From: Candidatus Brocadiaceae bacterium
GTDB lineage: Bacteria; Planctomycetota; Brocadiia; Brocadiales; Bathyanammoxibiaceae
Reading direction: 5' to 3'
DNA: 8,508 bases
NCBI GenBank assembly: GCA_030018855.1
Contig: JASEHG010000079.1
Location: forward strand, 1 to 8,508
Part shown: positions 1-6,499 of the stretch, one piece after another
Position numbering within the stretch: position 1 is the first letter of the stretch
Layout: each line of letters begins with the position of its first letter
Made by a program: the position numbers and the translations under genes
The notes under the pieces: generated by a model
Told to the model about the DNA's origin: nothing
The model's database searches: none
The model's input: the letters and a program-made list of their open reading frames with translations, nothing else

Positions 1-56
1 CAGCCCGCGTGGCAGAGCATGCGGGCTATAGCAGGTGGGCTCTGTCCCACCTGCTG
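1..56. repeat. Two tandem hairpins downstream of clpC
   Basis: Two perfect inverted repeats lie back to back. AGCCCGC at 2-8 pairs with GCGGGCT at 21-27 (12-nt loop). AGCAGGTGGG at 30-39 pairs with CCCACCTGCT at 46-55 (6-nt loop). Loop 1 contains CAGAGC (13-18), which is complementary to GCTCTG (39-44), so a loop-to-loop or alternative pairing is possible. The second hairpin ends 18 nt past the clpC stop and could end transcription of the leftward operon. No T-run follows it on the minus strand, so it is not a standard intrinsic terminator. The paired-hairpin layout resembles the element at 8455-8508 and suggests a dispersed palindromic repeat. The window edge may cut it. Confidence 0.6.
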
Positions 57-72
57 GACTCCATAAGCCCCT

Positions 73-2538
73 TTACCCGCTCAACGCAGGCTCGGCAGGG
101 GCCTTTTCCTCCTCAAAGACCAGTTTGTCATCTCCCACCTTCACCTTTATCTTTGCCCCCTGGGCAAACCTGCCCTGGAGGAGTTCTTCGGCCAGGGGGT
201 CTTCTATCTGGCTCTCTATAGCCCTGCGTAAAGGTCTCGCGCCAAAGGTGGGGTCGTACCCTTTCTTAATGATATGCTCCATGGCCTCTTCCGTGAGGTT
301 CAGGATGATGTTGTAAATGCTTAGCCTCTTCTGGAGGGCGCCGAGCTCTATGTGTATAATCTTGTCCAGGTCTTCCTTTGTGAGGGACTTGAAGACTATG
401 ACACCATCCACCCTGTTGAGGAACTCTGGCCTGAAGTGCTTCTCAATGACCCGCATGAGCTGTTCCTTCATGGCCTCGTAGGACTGGGCCTCCGAGGTCT
501 TCCTGAAGCCCAGGGAGGCCTGGCTCCTTATCACCTCTGCCCCGAGGTTGGAGGTCATGATAAGCACCACGTTGCGGAAATCTACCTTACGGCCAAAGCT
601 GTCCGTAAGACGACCTTCCTCCATTATCTGCAGGAGCATGTTAAATACGTCAGGATGGGCCTTTTCTATCTCATCCAGCAGGACTACGGCGTAGGGCCTG
701 CGGCGTATCTTCTCCGTAAGCTGTCCTCCCTCTTCGTAGCCTATGTAGCCAGGGGGTGCGCCAATGAGCCTGGATACGTTATGCTTTTCCATATACTCTG
801 ACATGTCAATCTGTATGAGGGCATCTTCCTCTCCGAACATAAACTTGGCCAGGCTCTTGGCCAGGTGGGTCTTGCCGACCCCTGAGGGGCCCACGAAGAT
901 GAAGGTAGCCACCGGGCGGTTGGGGTTCTTGAGCCCTGCCCTGGAGCGACGCACGGCCTTGGCCACGGCCTTTACGGCCTCTTCCTGGCTGATTACCATC
1001 TTGTGGAGTTCTTCCTCCAGGTGGAGGAGCCTTTTAGCCTCCTCGGACTCAAGCTTTGTAAGCGGTATGCCAGTCATCTTGGATACCACCTCTGAGATCA
1101 CCTCTTCATCTACCACTGCCGTGAGTTCCGAGCACCGCTCCCTCCATTGTTTCTCTATGGTCTCCTTCTTCTTTTTGAGTTTATCTGCCTTATCCCTAAG
1201 CCTTGCCGCCCTCTCAAAGTCTTGCAGGGCCACGGCCTCGTCTTTCTCCTTCTCCAGACTGACGATTTCTTCCTCCAGGTGCTTAAGGTCTGGCGGATGG
1301 GTCATGGTCTTTAGCCTTACCCTGGCGCTGGCCTCGTCTATGACGTCTATGGCCTTGTCGGGCAGGAAGCGGCCAGTGATGTAACGGCTGGAGAGTTCCG
1401 TAGCGGCTGTGAGGGCCTCATCCGTGATATTCACCTTGTGATGGGCCTCGTAACGCTCCCTGAGACCCTTGAGTATCTCTACCGTCTCCGCCTTACTGGG
1501 TGGGTCAACGATGATGGTCTGGAACCTCCTCTCCAGGGCCCCGTCCTTTTCTATGCGCTTCCTGTACTCGTCCAGGGTGGTAGCCCCGATGCACTGTATC
1601 TCTCCCCTGGAAAGGGCTGGCTTAAGGACGTTAGAGGCATCAATGGCCCCCTCTGCCCCGCCAGCTCCTACAAGGGTATGGAGTTCGTCTACAAAGAGGA
1701 TGACGTTCTTGGCCCTGCGTACCTCAGACATCACGGCCTTTATCCTCTCTTCAAATTGACCACGGTACTTTGTGCCGGCCACCATCATGGCAAGGTCCAG
1801 GGCCACTATCCTGCGGTCCCTGAGGAGTTCGGGGATGTTATTCTGTACGATGGACTGGGCCAGGCCCTCCACGATAGCAGTCTTGCCAACGCCTGCCTCC
1901 CCCAGGAGTACCGGGTTATTCTTGGTCCTGCGGCACAGTATCTGGATTACCCTCTCAATGACCTCCTGGCGACCAATTACCGGGTCTAATTCTCCGTCCC
2001 TGGCTTGCTGGGTAAGGTCTCTACCAAAAGAGTCTAGGGCTGGGGTCTTAGATTTACCCCTCTTTTCTTCCCGCTCCTGGTTCTCACTGGACTGGGAGGA
2101 TTCTGCACCTAACAAGTTAATGACCTCCTCTCTCACGTCCTCAAGTTTTACTCCCAAATTGAGGAGCACCTGGGCAGCCACCCCTTCCTGCTCCCTGAGC
2201 AGGCCCAGGAGCAGGTGTTCAGTACCTATATAGTTATGCCCCAGGTTCTTGGCCTCCTCCATGGCGTACTCAAGCACCTTCTTCACCTTGGGCGTGAATG
2301 GCAGTTGTCCCACAGAGACCAGGTCTGGCCCCGTCTGGACTATCTTTTCTATCTCCATACGGATCTTCTTTAGTTCAATATCCAGGTTTTGAAGGACGGT
2401 AGCGGCTACCCCACTGCCTTCCTTTACCAGGCCCAGGAGGATGTGTTCCGTCCCTATGTACTCATGGTTGTACCTCCTGGCCTCTTCCCTGGCCAGGGCC
2501 ATTACCTTCCTTGCCCTGTCTGTAAATTTGTCAAACAT
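73..2538 (-). CDS. clpC: ClpC-type AAA+ unfoldase (Clp/Hsp100)
   Basis: An 821-residue, two-ring AAA+ ATPase that unfolds proteins and feeds them to ClpP in the cytosol. Residues 1-145 hold the double Clp_N repeat (each with IGTEH). The first AAA+ domain has Walker A GEAGVGKT (213-220), Walker B ILFVDE (280-285) and the arginine pair R337-R338. A short middle domain (about 410-475) carries a UVR-like segment near 440-454, which marks ClpC rather than ClpB. The second AAA+ domain has Walker A GPSGVGKT (550-557), Walker B VVLLDE (618-623), the arginine in FLNR (R709) and sensor-2 GARPLRR (766-772). An LGF tripeptide (676-678) fits the ClpP-docking loop. The length is normal and all catalytic motifs are intact. 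The start ATG follows a strong GGGAAGG ribosome site. The gene lies 15 nt after mcsB, which supports co-transcription. ClpP is not in this window. Confidence 0.97.
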   Translation of the reverse strand: MFDKFTDRARKVMALAREEARRYNHEYIGTEHILLGLVKEGSGVAATVLQNLDIELKKIRMEIEKIVQTGPDLVSVGQLPFTPKVKKVLEYAMEEAKNLGHNYIGTEHLLLGLLREQEGVAAQVLLNLGVKLEDVREEVINLLGAESSQSSENQEREEKRGKSKTPALDSFGRDLTQQARDGELDPVIGRQEVIERVIQILCRRTKNNPVLLGEAGVGKTAIVEGLAQSIVQNNIPELLRDRRIVALDLAMMVAGTKYRGQFEERIKAVMSEVRRAKNVILFVDELHTLVGAGGAEGAIDASNVLKPALSRGEIQCIGATTLDEYRKRIEKDGALERRFQTIIVDPPSKAETVEILKGLRERYEAHHKVNITDEALTAATELSSRYITGRFLPDKAIDVIDEASARVRLKTMTHPPDLKHLEEEIVSLEKEKDEAVALQDFERAARLRDKADKLKKKKETIEKQWRERCSELTAVVDEEVISEVVSKMTGIPLTKLESEEAKRLLHLEEELHKMVISQEEAVKAVAKAVRRSRAGLKNPNRPVATFIFVGPSGVGKTHLAKSLAKFMFGEEDALIQIDMSEYMEKHNVSRLIGAPPGYIGYEEGGQLTEKIRRRPYAVVLLDEIEKAHPDVFNMLLQIMEEGRLTDSFGRKVDFRNVVLIMTSNLGAEVIRSQASLGFRKTSEAQSYEAMKEQLMRVIEKHFRPEFLNRVDGVIVFKSLTKEDLDKIIHIELGALQKRLSIYNIILNLTEEAMEHIIKKGYDPTFGARPLRRAIESQIEDPLAEELLQGRFAQGAKIKVKVGDDKLVFEEEKAPAEPALSG

Positions 2539-2553
2539 TATACGCCTTCCCTT

Positions 2554-3603
2554 CTACTGAAACGCTCCTAGACGTTTTCTGACGTAGGAAGCCCTTATCA
2601 CGTTTCTCTCGCTGGCTTCCATCTCCTTACCCTCCAGCTTCTGGAGGTGTGCAGGGAGGGTGAGGATAAACAGCTCGTTAAGGGTCTCCACGGAGATGTC
2701 ATTTATCAATCCCAGATTCACACCCATCCTCACCTGAGAGAGGAGGTGCATAGCCTCTTCCGAGGAGAGCATCCTTGCCACCTTCAACATGCCGTAAGAA
2801 CGCCATACCCTGTCTTCCAATTGCTCCTTGTTCTCTGTTATCAGCGCCTTTCTGGCCATGCGCTCATAACCGGCGATGCGAGGTACCACGCCCTCCATAA
2901 TCTCCAGTATCTCCACCTCTGACTTGCCCAGGGTGAACTGATTGGAGATCTGGAACAGGTCTCCCAGGGCCTGGGTACCCTCTCCATAAATCCCTCTTAC
3001 GACAAGCCCCAGTTTCCCTACTGCATTGAAGACCTTCTCTATGTGGTGGGCCAGCCCCAGGGCCGGCAGGTGCATCATCACGGAGGCCCTCATGCCCGTC
3101 CCTACGTTGGTGGGACAGGCAGTAAGGTATCCGAAGCGGGGCGAAAAGGCATAGTGCAGTTTCTCCTCCAGGGTGTTATCTATCTCATCTATGGTCTTCC
3201 ATGCGTCTCTTAGCTCAAAACCCGAGCGGATGACCTGGATCCTCAGGTGGTCTTCCTCGTTGACCATCACGCTTATGGTCTCTGACTTTCCGAAAGCTAC
3301 CCCTCTCTCACCATCGCCTCCGGCGTGTTCCCGGCTTATAAGCCTCCTCTCCATAAGGAAGAGTCTGTCTACAGAACTTACCTCAGAGAGCTTGACGTAG
3401 TGCAGGTCCTTCGTAAGGGTGGCCTCCTTTAGCTTCTCCCTTACGAGCCTTTCTACCTCTTTTCTCTGACCTTCCGTGGCCCGGTGCAAAAATGGGAAAT
3501 TGGCCAGGTTCCTCGCCAGGCGGATCCTGGTGCTTATTACGATGTCTGACTCAGGGCCTGTTCCCCTGAGCCACTCACCCGTCTTGCTGTACAGTTCCCT
3601 CAT
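2554..3603 (-). CDS. mcsB: McsB protein-arginine kinase
   Basis: A phosphagen-kinase-fold enzyme that phosphorylates arginine side chains on proteins, tagging them for ClpC-ClpP. From the chosen ATG it has 349 residues, the usual family length. Visible hallmarks are GPESDIVISTRIRLARN (16-32), NEEDH (115-119), the CPTN..GTGMRAS block with C163 and R172, and RGIYGEG..(F)QISNQ (203-222). The C-terminal pArg-binding motif, normally RDxxRA, reads RNVIRA (333-338), an Asp-to-Asn change. An upstream in-frame ATG at 3666 would add 21 residues. I prefer 3603 because known McsB proteins begin about 16-20 residues before GPESD and because it places the start just after a strong hairpin. The gene overlaps the mcsA end by 29 nt, which suggests translational coupling. 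The ribosome site is weak (GAAG). Confidence 0.95.
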   Translation of the reverse strand: MRELYSKTGEWLRGTGPESDIVISTRIRLARNLANFPFLHRATEGQRKEVERLVREKLKEATLTKDLHYVKLSEVSSVDRLFLMERRLISREHAGGDGERGVAFGKSETISVMVNEEDHLRIQVIRSGFELRDAWKTIDEIDNTLEEKLHYAFSPRFGYLTACPTNVGTGMRASVMMHLPALGLAHHIEKVFNAVGKLGLVVRGIYGEGTQALGDLFQISNQFTLGKSEVEILEIMEGVVPRIAGYERMARKALITENKEQLEDRVWRSYGMLKVARMLSSEEAMHLLSQVRMGVNLGLINDISVETLNELFILTLPAHLQKLEGKEMEASERNVIRASYVRKRLGAFQ

Positions 3604-4099
3604 CTTTTTTATCTTCGCTGGCGGATAGTTCAAAGATACGGTCCCGTATCTTTGCCGCCTTTTCATAGTCTTCTTTTTCTACTGCCTTGTCCAGTTCTTT
3701 TCTTAGCTGTAGTACCTCGTTCTTTACCACCAGTTCCTTACCTGCACGACTGGGCACCTTGCCAATGTGCTGGGAGGCGCCATGCATCTTTTCTAACAGG
3801 GGTACAAGCCCCTTCTTAAAGGCGGTGTAATCCATTGGACACCCAAGCCTCCCCTTGGAGCGGAACTCCAGATAAGAAAGTCCACAAGCAGGACAGGTGG
3901 TCTTTGACATCTCTCCAATCTCCGGGGCAACCTGGTTTATGAGGCTGGAGAGGATATCCGCCGGCGTAGGCATCTTCACCAGGGGGTTATTAAGGCTCTG
4001 AGCGCACTCCTCGCAGAGATGACGCTCCCGCTTCTCATTGCCGTTTATCTCAGTGAGATGCACGGTAGCATGTCGTTTGTTGCAGGATTCGCACTTCAT
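3575..4099 (-). CDS. mcsA: McsA-type zinc-finger/UVR activator of McsB
   Basis: A 174-residue adaptor that in Firmicutes binds and activates McsB and links it to ClpC. The first zinc module has C3-x-x-C6 and C29-x-x-C32. The second has C69-x-x-C72 and C87, but the fourth position (residue 90, GCPMDY) is Asp where other McsA proteins have Cys. A coiled-coil plus UVR motif follows near 130-157 (EDYEKAAKIRDRIFE), echoing the UVR-like segment of ClpC encoded downstream. The start ATG overlaps the stop of the preceding small membrane gene (ATGA). The 3' end overlaps mcsB and holds a perfect 11-bp inverted repeat. The identification rests on motif order plus position directly before mcsB and clpC. 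Confidence 0.9.
   Translation of the reverse strand: MKCESCNKRHATVHLTEINGNEKRERHLCEECAQSLNNPLVKMPTPADILSSLINQVAPEIGEMSKTTCPACGLSYLEFRSKGRLGCPMDYTAFKKGLVPLLEKMHGASQHIGKVPSRAGKELVVKNEVLQLRKELDKAVEKEDYEKAAKIRDRIFELSASEDKKDEGTVQQDG
3620..3659 (-). promoter_or_regulatory. Strong mRNA hairpin just upstream of mcsB start
   Basis: Inside the 3' end of mcsA, CAAAGATACGG (3631-3641) and CCGTATCTTTG (3644-3654) form a perfect 11-bp inverted repeat with a 2-nt centre. In RNA this is a 10-bp stem with a GGAC tetraloop. GGCGG (3620-3624) and CCGCC (3655-3659) can add an outer stem, leaving a 6-nt bulge on one side. In the leftward mRNA the structure ends 16 nt before the preferred mcsB ATG (3603) and covers the region after the alternative ATG (3666). 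It encodes the KIRDRIF part of the McsA UVR motif. No U-run follows, so it is not an intrinsic terminator. A role in mcsA-mcsB translational coupling or mRNA processing is inference. Confidence 0.6.
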
Positions 4100-4365
4100 G
4101 ATTTCACTACCTTTTTCCTTACTATGCCCAGGCTTGCCGGAGCAGAAATATTTACTGTTCCAAGATAGGAGAAAGTCACAATTAGTATAATAAAAATGGG
4201 TATTGGTAATATAAAAGCCAATAGGCCTTCCCGTACTTCAATTAGGCCAAGGCTCTCTATAACTATGCCTGTAACAGCGCTAAGAAGGACAGAAACGCTT
4301 ACCAATATAGCTCGCCTTCTAACGCTTCCATATGCTATGTTGCTGACTTCTTTTACTACACTCAT
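4096..4365 (-). CDS. Small two-helix membrane protein, unknown
   Basis: An 89-residue protein I do not recognise. It shows a short basic N-terminal stretch (VRRR, 15-18), a hydrophobic helix at about 19-42, a short acidic turn (EVRE), a second very hydrophobic helix at about 48-71, and a basic C-terminus (RKKVVKS). This predicts two membrane passes with both ends inside. Its start overlaps the stop of the broken upstream gene (ATGA at 4365-4362) and its stop overlaps the mcsA start (ATGA at 4099-4096), so translation is probably coupled on both sides. Such double overlaps argue that it is real. It sits where ctsR stands in Firmicute operons but has no DNA-binding features. It lies in an AT-rich patch unlike its neighbours. 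Confidence 0.65.
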   Translation of the reverse strand: MSVVKEVSNIAYGSVRRRAILVSVSVLLSAVTGIVIESLGLIEVREGLLAFILPIPIFIILIVTFSYLGTVNISAPASLGIVRKKVVKS

Positions 4366-4634
4366 ATTCCAATTGCCTTTTTCAAAAACCTACCAAAAGA
4401 GACACAACAAACTATTACTAGATATCCAACCGTTACACCCCAATGAAACTTCTCAAATAACTCCTTATATTCTTCCTTAAGAGGAAGTCCTTTTACGATA
4501 AACAAAACTATTGTTAATAAGAGAACAAGGCTTAAATACAGAATTGCATCGCCAATAAAGTGTTTTAGCTCCTCTCTTCTCTCTTAATAAGCTTCCCACG
4601 TTAACCCCTTGATTTCTTCCCAAATCTTGTTCAA
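4362..4634 (-). pseudogene. Small membrane-protein gene broken by an ochre codon
   Basis: Reading the minus strand from a TTG at 4634-4632 gives MNKIWEEIKGLTWEAY, then TAA at 4586-4584. The same frame then continues open for 73 residues to a TGA at 4364-4362. The downstream part starts ERREELKHF, has a strong hydrophobic helix (LYLSLVLLLTIVLFIV), a charged loop (KEEYKELFEKF) and a second helix (VTVGYLVIVCCVSF), ending in basic residues. The frame is preserved on both sides of the stop, and the TGA overlaps the next ATG as ATGA. Both facts suggest a 90-residue two-helix gene with one nonsense change, or a base error. No ATG, GTG or TTG lies just after the TAA; an AGGAG at 4573-4569 precedes an in-frame ATT, so a rare restart cannot be excluded. 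The family is unknown. Confidence 0.5.
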
Positions 4635-4667
4635 AAAGGTACCTAAAATCTTCTATCTGTTAAGCCC

Positions 4668-5957
4668 TCACTTCTTCTCCCATTTTAACAAATCTATCGC
4701 CTTTGCCAAAGATTTTTTTCCCTTTTGTATCTCGGCCCTTATGCGGTTCTCCTTCTCCAGCCAATCCATGGCCCTGTTGACCATTTCCTCTGCCTCCTGC
4801 CTGGGGATTACCATGACCCCGTCATCGTCTCCTATTATCCAGTCCCCGGTGCAGATTGTAATCCCTGATATGTTTACCGGGACACCAATCTCGCCCAGCC
4901 CTTTAGGTTCTCCGGCGTTTGGCATTACCAGCCTGGTAAAGGCCGGAAAGTTTAACTTCCTAATCTCATGGACGTCCCTTATGGCGCCGTTAACCACCAC
5001 CCCAGCCAGCCCCTTCTGGATTGCGCTGAGGGTGGCCAACTCTCCCCAGATGGCAGGGCCTGCACCCCCCGCATCTATGACCACCACCTGCCCTGGACTA
5101 GCCACGTCAATTGCCTCTACGGGTTTGGCCCAATCCCCTGGATAGCACCGTACCGTAAGGGCGTTCCCTACCATCTTCTGGCCCGGAGTTATTACCTGAA
5201 GACCCCACAGGCCAGCGGCCCTGTGGTCACCGTCGGAGACGTTGCTGGTGGAGACCTTTTGAAGGGCCTCCTTTAGCCCGTTGCCAGATACCCTCTTGTA
5301 AAACTCGGTTGAAATGGCCTGCCCGGTACGGAGGGTCTTTTTTATCTCCTGGGTAGCCTTCTTTGCATCGGCTGATTTGGTAATGGCACCGCCCACGATT
5401 ATTATCTGCGCACCGGCCCTTACGGCCTCCGGGGCATTCTCAGAGTTTATGCCTCCGGCCACTGCCACAGGTATCGTCACCTGGCCTGCTACCTCCCTGA
5501 GCCTTCCAAAGGGGTTCATCCCCTTCATCTGGTCATCAATGGGGACGTGGACACCCAGGTAACTGGCACCCCAACCCTCCACCTCCCTGGCGCGATTTAC
5601 GTAATCCTTCACACCGAGGAGGTCAACACCTATGTCCAGGCCGTAGTTGCGTCCAACCGCTATACACTCCTTAATCGTGGAATCCGAGGCAGTACCCATA
5701 ACAACCGCACTCCTTGCCCCCGCCTTGGCGGCGGACTCCATCTCTACTCGGCCTGCGTCCATGGTCTTCATATCAGCCACTATGGGCAGGGCAGGAAAGG
5801 CCTCGTGGAGGCGCCTGACTGCGTTGAGCCCCTCACTCTTAATAAGGGGCGTACCTGCCTCCAGCCTGTCTGCCCCTCCCTCCACCGCCTCTTCTGCCAC
5901 CTTCATGGCCCTGTGGAGGTCCACAAAATCCAGGGCAACTTGCAATATGGGTAACAT
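4668..5957 (-). CDS. Fused hexulose-6-phosphate synthase / RraA-like protein
   Basis: A 429-residue two-domain protein. Residues 1-212 form an orotidine-decarboxylase-superfamily barrel of the hexulose-6-phosphate synthase (HPS) type. It keeps D10, E33, the D62-x-K64-x-x-D67 signature, H137, the AGGI loop (167-170) and the phosphate-binding VGGAIT (188-193). HPS joins formaldehyde and ribulose 5-phosphate, or runs in reverse to make ribulose 5-phosphate. The usual HxGxDxQ stretch reads HVPIDDQ (137-143). Residues about 219-429 are RraA/HMG-aldolase-like, with GEL (305-307), the R327-D328 pair and DDDGVMVIP near the end. Similar fusions are known in archaea and some bacteria; the role of the second domain there is unclear. 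It may be an aldolase or decarboxylase rather than an RNase E inhibitor. The start fits the family (MLPILQVALD) and lies 47 nt after queD. The ribosome site is poor. Confidence 0.88.
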   Translation of the reverse strand: MLPILQVALDFVDLHRAMKVAEEAVEGGADRLEAGTPLIKSEGLNAVRRLHEAFPALPIVADMKTMDAGRVEMESAAKAGARSAVVMGTASDSTIKECIAVGRNYGLDIGVDLLGVKDYVNRAREVEGWGASYLGVHVPIDDQMKGMNPFGRLREVAGQVTIPVAVAGGINSENAPEAVRAGAQIIIVGGAITKSADAKKATQEIKKTLRTGQAISTEFYKRVSGNGLKEALQKVSTSNVSDGDHRAAGLWGLQVITPGQKMVGNALTVRCYPGDWAKPVEAIDVASPGQVVVIDAGGAGPAIWGELATLSAIQKGLAGVVVNGAIRDVHEIRKLNFPAFTRLVMPNAGEPKGLGEIGVPVNISGITICTGDWIIGDDDGVMVIPRQEAEEMVNRAMDWLEKENRIRAEIQKGKKSLAKAIDLLKWEKK

Positions 5958-6004
5958 CAGGAATACCAGTCCTTCACCACGTCCAGGATAGACTTTTAAA
6001 AGAG

Positions 6005-6370
6005 CTATTGGAAATAACTAGCGCCACAACAAGCAGATTCCCACGTCGTTACCTTGCTCACCGAGACCCTTTGCGGCAACCTCTTTGAGAGTTCATGGTA
6101 AAGGATCCTGGACACGTTCTCAGTAGTGGGGTTCTCTTTCTTAAATAGGGCTAATTCGTTTAGATGTTTGTGGTCAAACCCTTCCAGTATCTCTCCCAGG
6201 GTACGCTTTATCTCTTTGAAGTCCATTACCATCCCAAGCCCATCCAGGGTCTCTGCCTTTAACATGACCTGGACCTTCCAATTATGACCATGGAGATTTT
6301 CACATTCACCCTGATACCCCCTCAGGGAATGTGCAGCGGCGAAGTCGGCCTCTACGATTAATTCATACAT
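6005..6370 (-). CDS. queD: 6-carboxytetrahydropterin synthase (QueD/PTPS family)
   Basis: A 121-residue protein of normal length for QueD, which turns dihydroneopterin triphosphate into 6-carboxytetrahydropterin on the way to queuosine. The zinc ligands are H14, H27 and H29. The catalytic Cys is C23, in the CxxxHGH arrangement that separates QueD from folate-type PTPS-III, which has Glu there. D66-H67 (FDHKHLN) and the E84 and E111 regions match the family. The ATG is preceded by AAGGA. It is the first gene of the leftward train, about 60 nt from a good promoter. No other queuosine gene is in the window. Its partner could be a pterin-cofactor pathway instead, given the neighbouring C1-type enzyme; that is inference. 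Confidence 0.93.
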   Translation of the reverse strand: MYELIVEADFAAAHSLRGYQGECENLHGHNWKVQVMLKAETLDGLGMVMDFKEIKRTLGEILEGFDHKHLNELALFKKENPTTENVSRILYHELSKRLPQRVSVSKVTTWESACCGASYFQ

Positions 6371-6388
6371 ATTTCCTTTTTGTAGGGA

Positions 6389-6401
6389 GTGGCCCTGCCA
6401 C
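6389..6401 (-). promoter_or_regulatory. Small hairpin in queD leader
   Basis: GTGGC (6389-6393) and GCCAC (6397-6401) form a 5-bp GC-rich stem with a 3-nt loop, located between the presumed transcription start and the queD ribosome site. It does not cover the AAGGA motif. It shows no preQ1 riboswitch features that I can recognise. It may be incidental. Confidence 0.3.
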
Positions 6402-6429
6402 CTCAGGAATAGGCCTTTTAATAAAACCT

Positions 6430-6458
6430 ATGCTAGCATTGAATATAACAAAAGTCAA
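6430..6458 (-). promoter_or_regulatory. Sigma70-type promoter for the leftward operon
   Basis: On the minus strand, TTGACT (6458-6453) is followed by a 17-nt spacer and TAGCAT (6435-6430). A TG one base upstream of the -10 makes an extended -10. Transcription would start near 6423, giving a leader of about 50 nt before queD. The -10 is embedded in the perfect palindrome ATGCTAGCAT (6430-6439), which could serve as an operator; that is inference. It is the only clear promoter seen for the train down to clpC. Confidence 0.65.
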
Positions 6459-6499
6459 GGTTTATTGTCTTTGGTAAGTTTCTCAACTAAGTGTGGTTG

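Noticed and set aside
764..1384. Long plus-strand open frame opposite clpC
   Set aside because: It is the antisense shadow of the strongly conserved clpC frame, is Ser-rich and low in complexity, and has no ribosome site or recognisable domain.
3604..3666. Upstream start of mcsB at 3666
   Set aside because: It adds 21 residues not matching known McsB N-termini and extends the overlap with mcsA to 92 nt; the ATG at 3603 fits the family better.
4968..5276. Plus-strand frames opposite the HPS-RraA gene
   Set aside because: They are antisense to a well-supported two-domain enzyme and have no starts or domains of their own.
6371..6460. preQ1 riboswitch or CtsR/CIRCE operator before queD
   Set aside because: No preQ1 aptamer pattern, no tandem GGTCAAA heptads and no TTAGCACTC-type inverted repeat are visible.
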